Part shown: positions 27,506 to 36,145 of the stretch, piece by piece
Layout: every line of letters begins with the position of its first letter
How positions within the stretch are numbered: position 1 is the first letter of the stretch
Origin: JAHDDW01 sp964648795
Lineage (GTDB): Bacteria > Actinomycetota > Acidimicrobiia > Acidimicrobiales > SZUA-35
Direction: 5' to 3'
Assembly: GCA_964648795.1 (NCBI GenBank)
Contig: CAZYMB010000009.1
Location: forward strand, 10,855-74,854
Length of the DNA: 64,000 nt
Position numbers and translations under genes: made by a program
The notes under the pieces: model-generated
The model's database searches: none
What the model saw: only the letters and a program-made list of their open reading frames with translations
What the model was told of the DNA's origin: nothing

Positions 27506-27702
27506 TCGACTAAGAATGTAACTTTCAAAGACACTCGGAACTCTTCAACTGCACCGTTGGCAACAGTCACATAGGAATCTTTAACCCATGCTGACTGGAT
27601 GTTCTTGACGGTTTCTGAAACCTTCACGACACCAACTTTGACTGCGTCATCAAAACTCTCTGGCGAGCTTGCTGTTACTTCAATTGATTTTGCGATTCCC
27701 AT
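27502..27702 (-). CDS. Dodecin family flavin-binding protein
   Basis: A 66-residue dodecin, a small protein that assembles into 12-mers storing flavins. The sequence begins MGIAKSIEVTASSPESFDDA and has the usual one-helix, three-strand layout with TVKNIQSAWVKDSYV. The start is set by AGGAGTAATC directly before the ATG at 27702; the longer frame to 27732 is not needed. It lies between the convergent cupin gene and moaA on the same strand. Confidence 0.88.
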   Translation of the reverse strand: MGIAKSIEVTASSPESFDDAVKVGVVKVSETVKNIQSAWVKDSYVTVANGAVEEFRVSLKVTFLVD

Positions 27703-27786
27703 GATTACTCCTGTCAACTTTACGGCCCTCAATATGTTGGGGCCGTCAATGACATTAGCAGATTCAGGTAGGCAGAGTAGCGACCG

Positions 27787-28770
27787 CTAGCCGCCCAGTT
27801 GGCTCATAGATTTTGATGGGCGAATGAAATTTACCTGCCCAATCCCGTGTGATTCAGCCTTTTTAAACACTTCGGTTTCGATCGCAGAACGCAGCTCGGC
27901 ATCCGAGCACCCATTGCGGACAAGCTCTCTCAAATCCAAGTGACTCTGGGCAAACAGGCAGTTTCTGATTTGGCCATCGCAGGTCAGGCGCACCCGATCA
28001 CACGAGGAGCAAAACTTATTAGTGACGCTTGGGATGATCCCAAACTCCGAACCATTCGAGAGAACATATTTTTGGGACGGCGACGAACCAGATTCGATCT
28101 CTTCATAATCGAATTCTTGTGAGACATCTGACAATATTTCCTCTGCCGAATAAACGGAGGCTTCGTCCCATATGCCGTGAGCTTCTAGTGGCATAAACTC
28201 GATGAAACGAACTATTACGTTGTTGGCGATTCCGAACTTGATAAATTCGAGAACTTCGCTTTCGTTAACACCACGCATCATGACTGCATTCAGTTTGATG
28301 TTTTCGAAACCTGCAGCCGCCGCTGCTTCGATGCCGGTAGTGACCTTGCTCATCTCGTCTCGGTTAGTGAGTTTGTAGAAAACGTCAGCATCAAGCGTAT
28401 CCAAGCTTATGTTAAGACGGTTGAGGCCAGCGGCTTTGTATGCTTTGGCCTTCTTCGCTAGGTCCGATCCGTTTGTAGTCAAAGCAAGGTCAACACCTAA
28501 CGCCCGAAGCTGTTCTATCAAGTTCGTTAGACCTGGGCGAAGTGTTGGTTCTCCACCTGTCAACCGAACGGATGTGAAACCATAGTGTTGAACGAAGATG
28601 CCAACTAGCCGAGTGATCTCATCGAATGTTAAGTACTCTTCGGATGGGGTCCAATCTAGACCTTCTTCTGGCATGCAGTAGCGACACCTGAAATTGCATC
28701 GATCTGTCACCGACACTCGTAGGTCTTTATGAATTCGACCAAATGAGTCTTTAAGTTCCACAAACGTCAT
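27787..28770 (-). CDS. moaA: GTP 3',8-cyclase MoaA
   Basis: A 327-residue radical SAM enzyme that starts molybdenum-cofactor synthesis by rearranging GTP. The N-terminal cluster motif is CNFRCRYCMPEEG, followed by VRLTGGEPTLRPGL. The second cluster ligands lie in FCSSCDRVRLTCDGQIRNCLF (C-terminal third), and the essential GG tail closes the protein (SQLGG). Full length with all cluster ligands. No other moa/moe gene is in the window. The ABC cassette starts 51 bp upstream on the same strand with a hairpin between. Confidence 0.94.
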   Translation of the reverse strand: MTFVELKDSFGRIHKDLRVSVTDRCNFRCRYCMPEEGLDWTPSEEYLTFDEITRLVGIFVQHYGFTSVRLTGGEPTLRPGLTNLIEQLRALGVDLALTTNGSDLAKKAKAYKAAGLNRLNISLDTLDADVFYKLTNRDEMSKVTTGIEAAAAAGFENIKLNAVMMRGVNESEVLEFIKFGIANNVIVRFIEFMPLEAHGIWDEASVYSAEEILSDVSQEFDYEEIESGSSPSQKYVLSNGSEFGIIPSVTNKFCSSCDRVRLTCDGQIRNCLFAQSHLDLRELVRNGCSDAELRSAIETEVFKKAESHGIGQVNFIRPSKSMSQLGG

Positions 28771-28798
28771 TTTAGTGCCCTAATCATAGAAAGAGCCA

Positions 28799-28816
28799 GC
28801 CGAATCTAAGTTCGGC
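28799..28816 (-). terminator. Hairpin between ABC permease gene and moaA
   Basis: Inverted repeat GCCGAA / TTCGGC with a 6-nt loop. Read on the minus strand it follows the permease stop (28822) and is trailed by a weak pyrimidine-rich stretch rather than a solid T run. It may be the end of the five-gene ABC transcript. Confidence 0.35.
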
Positions 28817-28821
28817 GTTGA

Positions 28822-29910
28822 CTATTCCAGTGCCCGCATAATGTCCGCTGAATCTTTGCGAAGAATACGACCCAGACCTATCAAGGCGCCAACGACTACC
28901 GAGGTTCCAGCAACCGCCAGAACACCAAAGACTTGGGTGAAACTTAGTGGAACCAGGCTTGTTTGGGGCAACCCTGCCAGCAGCCCTTGCGCCCAGCCAA
29001 GTACCCCAGCCGCCAACCCTGCCATGACGAGCCAGATGGTAGCCGACCTTCTCACTACGGCTCGTCGCAAATCTCTAGGAGCAGCACCCATGGAACGGTA
29101 TGAACAAACGAGTGCCCTACGACTGTAGATATCGTTTACGCTACTAACAGTTAGCAACAACACAATTGCAACCAGGCCACCAATCCTCAACAAACTTGAA
29201 GACTGGTCAAGCAAGTTCAACACGTTCGACGAGTTTAGATCTTCTAACTGTGTAGCCAACACTGTCACCTCTGATGGGCTATCAGTTGAAACTGTGGCAG
29301 CGACATATTTGATATCGCTCTCGGTTGGAACTCTGTTAAAGAGAATCGCTATATGTCTGTATGTGGCTGATTCACCGTCAAGGCTTATTGATTGAAATAT
29401 TCCATCGTTTAACTGCGGCGCTCTAACGCTCGACCCAAGTGCGCCGACCACAGCACTCCCGCCATATTGAACTGGGACTCTTTCGCCAAGCGCAACTTTG
29501 GTCTCTGCGGCGACTCCTCCACCGATGGCAATTCCTCCGTGGCACAACACACAAGCACTACCTCTTTCCGCTTCAGGAAACGCTATTGTTAGAAATGAAT
29601 CTGTAGCTTCGTAGACCAGATATCCGCTGTCAGAGGCTAGTGCACCTGAGTCTCTAGTTTCATTGCGGACCTCGCTAGCCCAACCAACTAACTCAACCCC
29701 AGGGTTAGCCTGAAGAAGCTCTACAGTCTCGGATTGCACTGATTCGCCGTGATACTGGGCGAGAACTACTCGATCTTGATAAGAGCCAAACACTCCACTC
29801 ACAGATTGATTGACAGAACCCAATACCAGAACCAGCAACAGCAACCCAGTGACAACGATGCTTCCAAGAACAGAAGATCGAGAAAGGTATGTTCTAAGTT
29901 CGAACTTCAT
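28822..29910 (-). CDS. ABC transporter permease (FtsX/MacB-like)
   Basis: A 362-residue permease with the FtsX/MacB layout: one membrane helix near residues 12-35 (SIVVTGLLLLVLVLG), an extracytoplasmic domain of about 200 residues, then three C-terminal helices. The external domain carries SACVLCHGG, a CxxCH sequence. It overlaps the ATPase gene by 4 bp. With the ATPase and the adaptor upstream it resembles a MacAB-like system, but as separate polypeptides. The substrate is not known; it may act on envelope lipids, peptides or as a mechanotransmitter. Confidence 0.8.
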   Translation of the reverse strand: MKFELRTYLSRSSVLGSIVVTGLLLLVLVLGSVNQSVSGVFGSYQDRVVLAQYHGESVQSETVELLQANPGVELVGWASEVRNETRDSGALASDSGYLVYEATDSFLTIAFPEAERGSACVLCHGGIAIGGGVAAETKVALGERVPVQYGGSAVVGALGSSVRAPQLNDGIFQSISLDGESATYRHIAILFNRVPTESDIKYVAATVSTDSPSEVTVLATQLEDLNSSNVLNLLDQSSSLLRIGGLVAIVLLLTVSSVNDIYSRRALVCSYRSMGAAPRDLRRAVVRRSATIWLVMAGLAAGVLGWAQGLLAGLPQTSLVPLSFTQVFGVLAVAGTSVVVGALIGLGRILRKDSADIMRALE

Positions 29911-30563
29911 GAATGCTCCTCCATATCGATCACTGAATCAGAGGAACCAATTAGTGAATGGTCGTGGGTTGCAACTAAAGACAGGTTTCCACTAACTTTT
30001 GCGTGATCTTGAATTATCGAGATCACATCACTGGCTGTCGAGAAATCCAGAGCCGCTGTTGGTTCATCGCAGATCAGCATTGACGGGCTCGTGACAAGTG
30101 CTCGCCCCAAACTTGCCCTGTAACGTTCGCCACCAGACAGAGAGGAAACTCTCGAATCTAGTAAATGATGCATCCGAAGCTTTTGGCTTAGGTCATTTAT
30201 GCGAGACACATAGAAGTCTGGCTCCTGTCCGGCAAGCTGAATACGCAGTTCCATGTTCTCCCTAACCGTCATGAATTCGCACAGGTTGGGTGACTGTGGG
30301 ACATAACCAATATGGCTGGCCTTGAGCTCAGCTACGTGGGTTTGACTATCAAGCTCGACTTTGTCACCTTGAATTATGACGTTTCCAGAATCTGGCCTTC
30401 GTTCCAGGGCGGCGATCTCAAGCAAAGACGACTTACCAAAACCTGAGCGCCCAATTAACGCTGTTACTTGCTGTGTCTCTGCGACGACAGAAAGCCCGGA
30501 GAAAAGGCTGCGACGCTGCTTACCTTTACCGACTGCTCTACTTACCGAATTCATCACAATCAT
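29907..30563 (-). CDS. ABC transporter ATP-binding protein (MacB/LolD-like)
   Basis: A 218-residue nucleotide-binding subunit. Walker A is GRSGFGKSS (38-46), the signature LSGGERYRASLGRAL, Walker B MLICDEPTAALD and the H-loop VATHDH. The size and motif spacing fit the LolD/MacB/FtsE subfamily that works with FtsX-type permeases. The usual Gly-Ser-Gly-Ser-Gly of Walker A is changed at one Phe (GFGKSS) but the Lys-Ser pair is kept. It is encoded between the adaptor and the permease with near-zero spacing. Confidence 0.92.
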   Translation of the reverse strand: MIVMNSVSRAVGKGKQRRSLFSGLSVVAETQQVTALIGRSGFGKSSLLEIAALERRPDSGNVIIQGDKVELDSQTHVAELKASHIGYVPQSPNLCEFMTVRENMELRIQLAGQEPDFYVSRINDLSQKLRMHHLLDSRVSSLSGGERYRASLGRALVTSPSMLICDEPTAALDFSTASDVISIIQDHAKVSGNLSLVATHDHSLIGSSDSVIDMEEHS

Positions 30564-31787
30564 CTAGATCACCTGGAGTTTGCTACCAGCTTCAATCCCT
30601 GCGACACCATCTAGAACAAGTTGATCCGAAATGATTGTCGGGTCAATGACGTCAATTCGTTCAGTTACCCCTTCTGCATTGACTTTGTTGACAAAGAAGC
30701 CAGATTCACTGCTTCGCAGAACCCCGGCCGGAGCATGCAGGACTTCTTCTATAGAATCATTTGCAGTGAATTGAAGATCCAGTGAGTCTCCTGCACCTAA
30801 TCCCAGTCCTTGAATGCCATCCACCGTTACTTGCACTTCTGCCATACCGGTTTCTGGGTTTACTAGTTCGGCACCAATGTCGGAGATGGTTACCTCATCA
30901 AATAGGTCACTTGACACCCCAAGATCTGCTGCATTGACAGCATTGGCAGGTATGTTCACTATCGCAATAGTTTCACCAACTCCGAACTGCAACTTGCCTT
31001 CATCCTCACCCAAGAATGTTGTGGATTCTCCGCCTGGCATCTGGAACCAGTCACTGGCATGCAGCACTGGGCCTCTACGGTCGTGGACGTCTCTAAGTTC
31101 AAGTTCGATCCTGTCGATCTCCTTTTTAGCGTCAGCTTCAGCGTTGAGGGCTCTAATCTTTTCAAGCCCGGTAGACCACTTATCTTCCAATACTTCTTTT
31201 GCGTGTGCTAAATCAGCATTTGCTTCAGCAATACCGCGTTCCAATATGCTCGCTTCTGCGCTCCAGTGGCCGTTGTCCCAAGGCACTCTAGCTAGATGAC
31301 TAGCATAGAAACCCTGTAGCGCTTTTTGCGTTGACTCCCCCAACACCTGGTCGGCCTTGTCAGCAGAACTAATCGAATAGCCTTCTGACTCCAACAGTCC
31401 GTGTACACATTTCAAAAACTCGCCACCGAACTCTGTACCGCTGACATCCCGAGGTTTGTCGTTACATCGAATAGCAAAGAGTGACTCAGACGCTGAGGCC
31501 ACGATCGGCGTTCCACTAGCGAGCGGCATCCCTTCCTGTATCTCTATCGCAGCTACGTTTTCAACTGAGCGCTCTTGGACCTCAGTCCACGCAACAGTTG
31601 CTTCAACGTTCCATGTGTCGACCAGATGTTCACTCTCGACCTCTACGGTGTGTATTGGCGGTTCTATCTCGTTAGTTGGCGGAACATACTTTGATGAGAT
31701 CGCCCATCCTGGGGCCGCCAGCCCTATATATGCAACCGGGAGCATACCTAGGGCAACTTTGGCAAGGGTATTCCTGCGAGTCTTCAT
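30564..31787 (-). CDS. Secreted/anchored adaptor protein with peptidoglycan-binding domain
   Basis: A 407-residue exported protein: signal or anchor helix at residues 8-28, a short beta domain, a PG_binding_1-like segment (about 105-160, EFGGEFLKCVHGLLES and then STQKALQGFY), a coiled coil (about 180-235) and a C-terminal beta-barrel region. This resembles periplasmic-adaptor (HlyD/MacA-type) proteins of Gram-positive bacteria. Its stop is at the start codon of the ATPase gene. The role of linking the ABC permease to the cell wall is inference from context. Confidence 0.6.
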   Translation of the reverse strand: MKTRRNTLAKVALGMLPVAYIGLAAPGWAISSKYVPPTNEIEPPIHTVEVESEHLVDTWNVEATVAWTEVQERSVENVAAIEIQEGMPLASGTPIVASASESLFAIRCNDKPRDVSGTEFGGEFLKCVHGLLESEGYSISSADKADQVLGESTQKALQGFYASHLARVPWDNGHWSAEASILERGIAEANADLAHAKEVLEDKWSTGLEKIRALNAEADAKKEIDRIELELRDVHDRRGPVLHASDWFQMPGGESTTFLGEDEGKLQFGVGETIAIVNIPANAVNAADLGVSSDLFDEVTISDIGAELVNPETGMAEVQVTVDGIQGLGLGAGDSLDLQFTANDSIEEVLHAPAGVLRSSESGFFVNKVNAEGVTERIDVIDPTIISDQLVLDGVAGIEAGSKLQVI

Positions 31788-31792
31788 TGTTC

Positions 31793-32452
31793 TTATCCTT
31801 TCAACTGCGCCTGGACATCTGCCGGGGCATCATTAATCACTTGTTGCTGGAACTGCGCTATTTGTTCTAGCTGTGGTGCAATCTCTTGCTGTTGACATTG
31901 CCTGTCAGCTAGTGCAAGTTCAACTTCGTCTGGAATCAGACTGTTTGCTCGCTCGATTGCATCACTCTCGGCAATTGCAGCAGAGCCAGAATAGATCTGG
32001 GCCAATATATAACCGTTACGATCCGAAGGAGTAGTCAGTCCTTCAAAGCCACGCTCGGCTAAACAATTCGACCACCCTTCGTAGATGCCGTCGGCAATCA
32101 ACTCTTGTTCGATAAATGAGAAAGCATCCAGAACAAGCTCGGCCCGTTCTTGCCCACTGCCGCAATTACTGTTTGATCCATCAGCTTGAATTTCCGAGGG
32201 CGACCTAGCTTGGCTAGAACTAATGCCATAGCCGTCAATTTCTGCTATCTGTTCCGAAGGCACCCAATATGGGTAAGCAGCTGTTTCAAATATCTCGACA
32301 CATTCGCTCACCTCTGATACGAGTCCGTGCAAAGGCAATAAGTTGTAGTCAAGTTCACCCGTTCCTGGTGCAAGAGGGGCAGCCGCCGCTGACCCGCATG
32401 CACTTACAAGAACTACCAGACCCGCAATTGTTGTTTTTAGAAAGGGTTGCAA
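31793..32452 (-). CDS. Putative lipoprotein of the ABC cassette
   Basis: A 219-residue lipoprotein. The signal peptide ends in LVSACGSA, where Cys at about residue 19 is the predicted lipid site. The mature part is polar and helical with paired Cys (for example CVEIF, SNCGSG, SNCLAE, RQCQQQ). No family was recognised. It lies 5 bp upstream of the adaptor gene and overlaps the next upstream gene by 16 bp. It may be a sensor, an immunity protein or a substrate-binding partner of the transporter. Confidence 0.6.
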   Translation of the reverse strand: MQPFLKTTIAGLVVLVSACGSAAAAPLAPGTGELDYNLLPLHGLVSEVSECVEIFETAAYPYWVPSEQIAEIDGYGISSSQARSPSEIQADGSNSNCGSGQERAELVLDAFSFIEQELIADGIYEGWSNCLAERGFEGLTTPSDRNGYILAQIYSGSAAIAESDAIERANSLIPDEVELALADRQCQQQEIAPQLEQIAQFQQQVINDAPADVQAQLKG

Positions 32453-32898
32453 TGTGAGCTCCCTGTTGCGCTTGGTTGTGCTGTCCCGTTTATGCGAGCA
32501 CAGAAGTGTTGTGGTAGTTCAAAATCGAACCATCGTAGAGGTATTCTGATTTTGAACTGAAACTGCTTGTAAATGCGTGCCTCATTGTCAACAACCTCTG
32601 CTCCTTCTGTGTGCAACTCGTCTTGGCCAGTGTTCCAAAATGGGGTCTGAGACTCAGAGAAACTATGCAGCAAGGCTGCCTTTGTGACTGTGTCGTTCTC
32701 TACACACCAGGCGCCAACAATTGTGCCCGTCGCTACGGTGTTACCCGCTATGGCCTTAGCTTCTTCGGTGTATGGCACCCGATAACACTCTGTCTGTTCT
32801 GATAAGTCGGCAGAAGACTGCGCCGCAAGTGGAGACGCAAGCCCAATCACCGATAACAGTGCAGCAACGACTAAAGCCGATACCTTTCCTTTTCTCAT
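32437..32898 (-). CDS. Small secreted cysteine-containing protein
   Basis: A 153-residue protein with an N-terminal signal peptide (VVAALLSVIGLASPLAAQSS, likely cleaved after AQA/AAQ). The mature part of about 125 residues looks beta-rich and contains four Cys, possibly two disulphides (ECYRV, AWCVEN, HFCARI, SHCNPF). No family was recognised. As first gene of the ABC cassette it may be the transported or sensed peptide. The pattern of lactococcin-972-type bacteriocins was considered but does not fit well. Confidence 0.55.
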   Translation of the reverse strand: MRKGKVSALVVAALLSVIGLASPLAAQSSADLSEQTECYRVPYTEEAKAIAGNTVATGTIVGAWCVENDTVTKAALLHSFSESQTPFWNTGQDELHTEGAEVVDNEARIYKQFQFKIRIPLRWFDFELPQHFCARINGTAQPSATGSSHCNPF

Positions 32899-32975
32899 TT
32901 CCTAGCCTTTCAATAGCTTTGGGAAATGAAGTACTAGTTATAGCTATTTGTCACCGACTCTGAAAAGAAACGGAA

Positions 32976-35107
32976 CTACTTTATGACCAGGTTCGTTGTC
33001 TTTTGACGGACGATCAGACCTGCAAGAGTGACAGCAATAGCAGTTAGGACCAGATAAAGAGTATCTACACCAGTACGAGGCAATTCTTCAAGCGCTCCAT
33101 CTGCTTCACCTTCACCATCTGCTCCGGCCTCACCGTTGGCCCCGATCTCACCGTTAGCTCCAGCTGATCCTTCATCGGTCAACGCTAGAACATCGGGCGG
33201 GCCAGCCGTTGTCGAAACTGAACCTTCAGCACCAGCGACGCCACCTTCTGTAGCTCCTGGCGTAGTTGTTGACGTAGTTGTTGGCGTGACAGAGGTTGTT
33301 GATTCGGCTGTCGTACTAGAACTTGCTGTAGTCGACTCAACCGTAGTCGTAGTCGGCTCCACCGTCGTAGTAGTCGATTCCACCGTAGTCGTAGTCGACT
33401 CCACCGTCGTAGTAGTTGGCTCCACCGTCGTAGTGGTTGATTCAGTTGTAGTTGTTGTTGGCTCCACCGTCGTAGTAGTCGACTCCACCGTAGTCGTTGT
33501 TGGCTCCACCGTCGTAGTTGTGGTTGACGCAATCGTAGTTGTNNNNNNNNNNNNNNNNNNNNNNNNNNNNNNNNNNNNNNNNNNNNNNNNNNNNNNNNNN
33601 NNNNNNNNNNNNNNNNNNNNNNNNNNNNNNNNNNNNNNNNNNCCGTAGTCGTTGTTGGCTCCACCGTCGTAGTTGTGGTTGACGCAATCGTAGTTGTTGT
33701 GGTTGGAGGAGCTGTAACAATTAAACTGACATCTGCATCGTTGTTGGTATCGGTACTATCGGTATCATCCCCGGCACTTGGGGCTTCACCTGCAACTACA
33801 AGCTCTGCTACATCATCGGCGTCAGGTTGAACGAATGCGACGTTATCTACGGTCTCACCCACTTCAGCGTTCGATATTCCGGTGACTAATATTTCGATAG
33901 ATTCATCCGGACCTAGCGGTATCAATCCCTCGCAAGTGGTAACTGCGGCGCAATCGACTTCTGCTGGGTCTCCACTAAGAGAAACCGATGTCACTGTCGA
34001 ACTGGCAGAGTCGCTAACGACCCAACCTGGTATCGCAGCCGCAGTTCCTTCGTTGCTTACAGTTACAGTCCAAGAGACAGTATCTCCAGCAAACTGAGGC
34101 GCTTTAGTAACCACTTTTTCGGTTACTAGGTCTGGTTGGCCAACTCCAAGTAGCGGCCCAACCCAAGACAAGAATTCTGTAATACCATCACAAGCTCTCG
34201 AGGTCTGCGTACAAGAGTCATCGTCACCAACCACAACCATCATCGATGTCACCGAGATGTCTGGGTCTACAAATCCAATGAACCTTGTGCTTTGGTTACC
34301 GCAACCCAAAGCATCAGCACTCACCACTGAACCACCACATGTTAAATCTGTTGCAGGTAACTCTTCTGGAAGGATTTCAGCGTACTGAACAACGTTGCCA
34401 GCAGCGTCAAACAATTTTACTCTTGCTAAAACTCCTCCGCCTGTTGGGTCGGGGTCCCTGGTTTCCAGGTCTCCAAACCAAAGACCGAAAGAGCCAACAG
34501 GCTGAGAGAACTCAAACAAAGCTGCATCCAAAGCATTGCCGGCAGGGAACCTTGTGGCATTCCAGAATGTTGCTGGATTTGCACCGATACCAGAGAATGC
34601 AGCTGGTGCAGCAAGGGTGCTTCCAGCGACTGGTGCTGTGGTTAAGTCCTCGGGACGAGGTGCACAGTCCTGCATGCGTGCACTGTCTGAGAAGACAGCG
34701 TTGTTGCTAAGAATTCCGGTTGAGGTATCGAGAGGGTCGTGGGCATTGATCGTTGGGACTTGTCGTCGAGACACCGTTACATCGACAGTGCTAACTCCTG
34801 GAAAAGACAGTACTGCACTGTCGCCAGATGCGTCATCGGCTGGCGTGATAGCTGGAGATATATAGGTGAAGCCGGAAGCGACGGCCTGGGTCGCCCAGTC
34901 GTTAGCTAGCGCAGCGGTTGCTGCTTCTTCTGCCGCATTCGCCGAACCGCTACCACAGCGAGTGCCGAAGACACTACCTGTTCGAGTTGTAGTACCTGCT
35001 ACTGCATCAGACCAACTAATGAGACCTGTATGGCCGTCTGCCTGCACAGAAGAGAGCGGCATGAACAATAGTCCAGTTAAAGAAAATACAAGCAAAAATC
35101 TCTTCAT
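32976..35107 (-). CDS. LPXTG-anchored surface protein (interrupted by an assembly gap)
   Basis: One cell-wall protein of about 658 residues if the gap is closed. A signal peptide (FLLVFSLTGLLFMPLSSVQA) is followed by a domain of about 350 residues with paired Cys, then a DUF11-like repeat (TVSWTVTVSNEGTAAAIPG). A Thr-rich stalk of TTTTVEP/ESTTTT units comes next, a Gly/Ala/Asn/Glu-rich segment, and the sorting signal LPRTG (about 33069-33083) with a membrane helix and basic tail. The 100-N gap at 33543-33642 breaks the frame artificially; removing it and a 55-bp duplicate restores it. No sortase gene is in the window. Confidence 0.8.
33250..33713 (-). repeat. Thr/Val/Glu stalk repeats of the LPXTG protein
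   Basis: Imperfect tandem units on the minus strand encoding VE-P/S-TTTT, roughly 21 bp each, with synonymous variants of the codons for Thr. They form a surface stalk. The copy number is uncertain because the assembly gap lies within the tract. Confidence 0.8.
33543..33642. other. Assembly gap (100 N) inside the LPXTG gene
   Basis: Exactly 100 N. The 55 bases before it (33488-33542) are identical to the 55 bases after it (33643-33697), the pattern expected when two contigs that overlap by one k-mer are joined with Ns. Deleting 155 bases makes the gene a single frame. Confidence 0.95.
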
Positions 35108-35131
35108 GAACCGCCCATCGGCAGCACCAAG

Positions 35132-35231
35132 NNNNNNNNNNNNNNNNNNNNNNNNNNNNNNNNNNNNNNNNNNNNNNNNNNNNNNNNNNNNNNNNNNNNN
35201 NNNNNNNNNNNNNNNNNNNNNNNNNNNNNNN
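35132..35231. other. Assembly gap (100 N) between the LPXTG gene and tRNA-Ala
   Basis: Exactly 100 N. Unlike the gap at 33543, the flanks share no repeat, so the true length and content are unknown. The promoter and ribosome-binding site of the LPXTG gene, and the sequence following the tRNA 3' end, may lie here. Confidence 0.95.
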
Positions 35232-35233
35232 CG

Positions 35234-35306
35234 TGGAGCTAAGGAGAATTGAACTCCTGACCTCTTGCGTGCCACGCAAGCGCTCTACCAACTGAGCTAT
35301 AGCCCC
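35234..35306 (-). tRNA. tRNA-Ala (anticodon GGC)
   Basis: Read on the minus strand: acceptor GGGGCTA pairs with TAGCTCC, the D arm is GCTC/GAGC, the anticodon stem CTTGC/GCAAG encloses GTGGCAC with anticodon GGC, and the T arm is AGGAG-TTCAATT-CTCCT. The discriminator is A and CCA is not encoded. Length 73 nt. The assembly gap begins 2 bases beyond its 3' end. Confidence 0.96.
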
Positions 35307-35362
35307 GTAAGGACCTTGAAAGTATATAGCTCATTGGGTCTTGCCCCACTAGCCTCAATGAT

Positions 35363-36130
35363 GTGCATGATCAGCCCCTTCACGAAGAGTTACGGTATCG
35401 ACCAACTGAGATTGAGTCACGGCTTCGCTCTACTTGGCATCCAGAGGCTGACCCCTTTATCGATACGGATTCAAACGCTGACCTTGCCAACTTAAGGTCG
35501 CTAGCTTTCGATGACTTCTTCACGCGTTGCCATCGCATGTATGCGACCATTCATCCAGAACTAGCTGATCCAGAGATAGCTGATGTTCCTGCAGAACTAC
35601 GGCCCCTTGCTCAAACAATTGGCTGCCAAATGTCACACATCAGTTCCCATACTTTGGCCTCACGGGTGAGCAACGCCAAGCCTGTCTCTGGATACATTGC
35701 TTACTCAGCTGACCTAACTCGAGTCGCCTTGTTACGCACGAAACAGTTCGCTGAAACACTTGATACCGAACTCATCGACTTTGCTGGCCCAGAAAGATTC
35801 TTACAAAGGCTGTGGCGCTTATGTAGAACTGAAACTCGAAATCTTCGCAACGTTCACTATGGCCCCCCGATACAAACTGATACTGAGATAATCGAAGCAA
35901 TGACTGTCTTTAGCAACAGCTGCTTCGAAGCTTTTGGTCGCAGGTCTGCTGGCCAATACTTGGCGGCAGTTGCTACAGCTAACAATGATTTGCACCGCTA
36001 TGTTTTTTCTGAGCTTGGACCACAAGCCGACACAGTGGAAGAAGCAATAAAGTCCTTGACCTTACACCTTGCACCACTATGCCCGTTTATGGCCGCAGAG
36101 CTTTGGGCTCTTCGCTTTCAAAAGTCGTAG
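35363..36130 (+). CDS. Leucyl-tRNA synthetase-derived protein lacking catalytic and editing domains
   Basis: An intact 255-residue ORF. Residues about 10-25 (LRYRPTEIESRLRSTWHPE) match the extreme N-terminus of LeuRS. The C-terminal half matches its post-KMSKS and anticodon-binding region: YSADLTRVALL, GPERFLQRLWRLC, and EEAIKSLTLHLAPLCPFMAAELW. The HIGH and KMSKS motifs, Rossmann fold and CP1 editing domain are absent, so no aminoacylation is possible. The start is GTG at 35363 with no clear Shine-Dalgarno sequence; TATATAG lies about 35 bp before it. It may be a decaying leuS copy that stayed in frame or a new tRNA-binding or regulatory protein. Convergent to rsfS. Confidence 0.72.
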   Translation: MHDQPLHEELRYRPTEIESRLRSTWHPEADPFIDTDSNADLANLRSLAFDDFFTRCHRMYATIHPELADPEIADVPAELRPLAQTIGCQMSHISSHTLASRVSNAKPVSGYIAYSADLTRVALLRTKQFAETLDTELIDFAGPERFLQRLWRLCRTETRNLRNVHYGPPIQTDTEIIEAMTVFSNSCFEAFGRRSAGQYLAAVATANNDLHRYVFSELGPQADTVEEAIKSLTLHLAPLCPFMAAELWALRFQKS

Positions 36131-36145
36131 GCGAGCCACAAGAAC

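Noticed and set aside
32437..32898. Lactococcin-972-type bacteriocin
   Set aside because: An ABC cassette and small secreted protein are suggestive, but the Trp/Tyr/His pattern of that family is not found and the protein is larger with four Cys.
32912..32948. Inverted repeat AATAGCT/AGCTATT after the LPXTG gene
   Set aside because: Only 7 bp with a 23-nt loop and no T run; too weak to call a terminator.
33136..33648. Open frames on the plus strand opposite the Thr-rich stalk (VVVDSTVVVVGS repeats)
   Set aside because: They are mirror frames of a low-complexity repeat and cross the N-gap; the minus-strand frame has a signal peptide, domains and an LPXTG signal.
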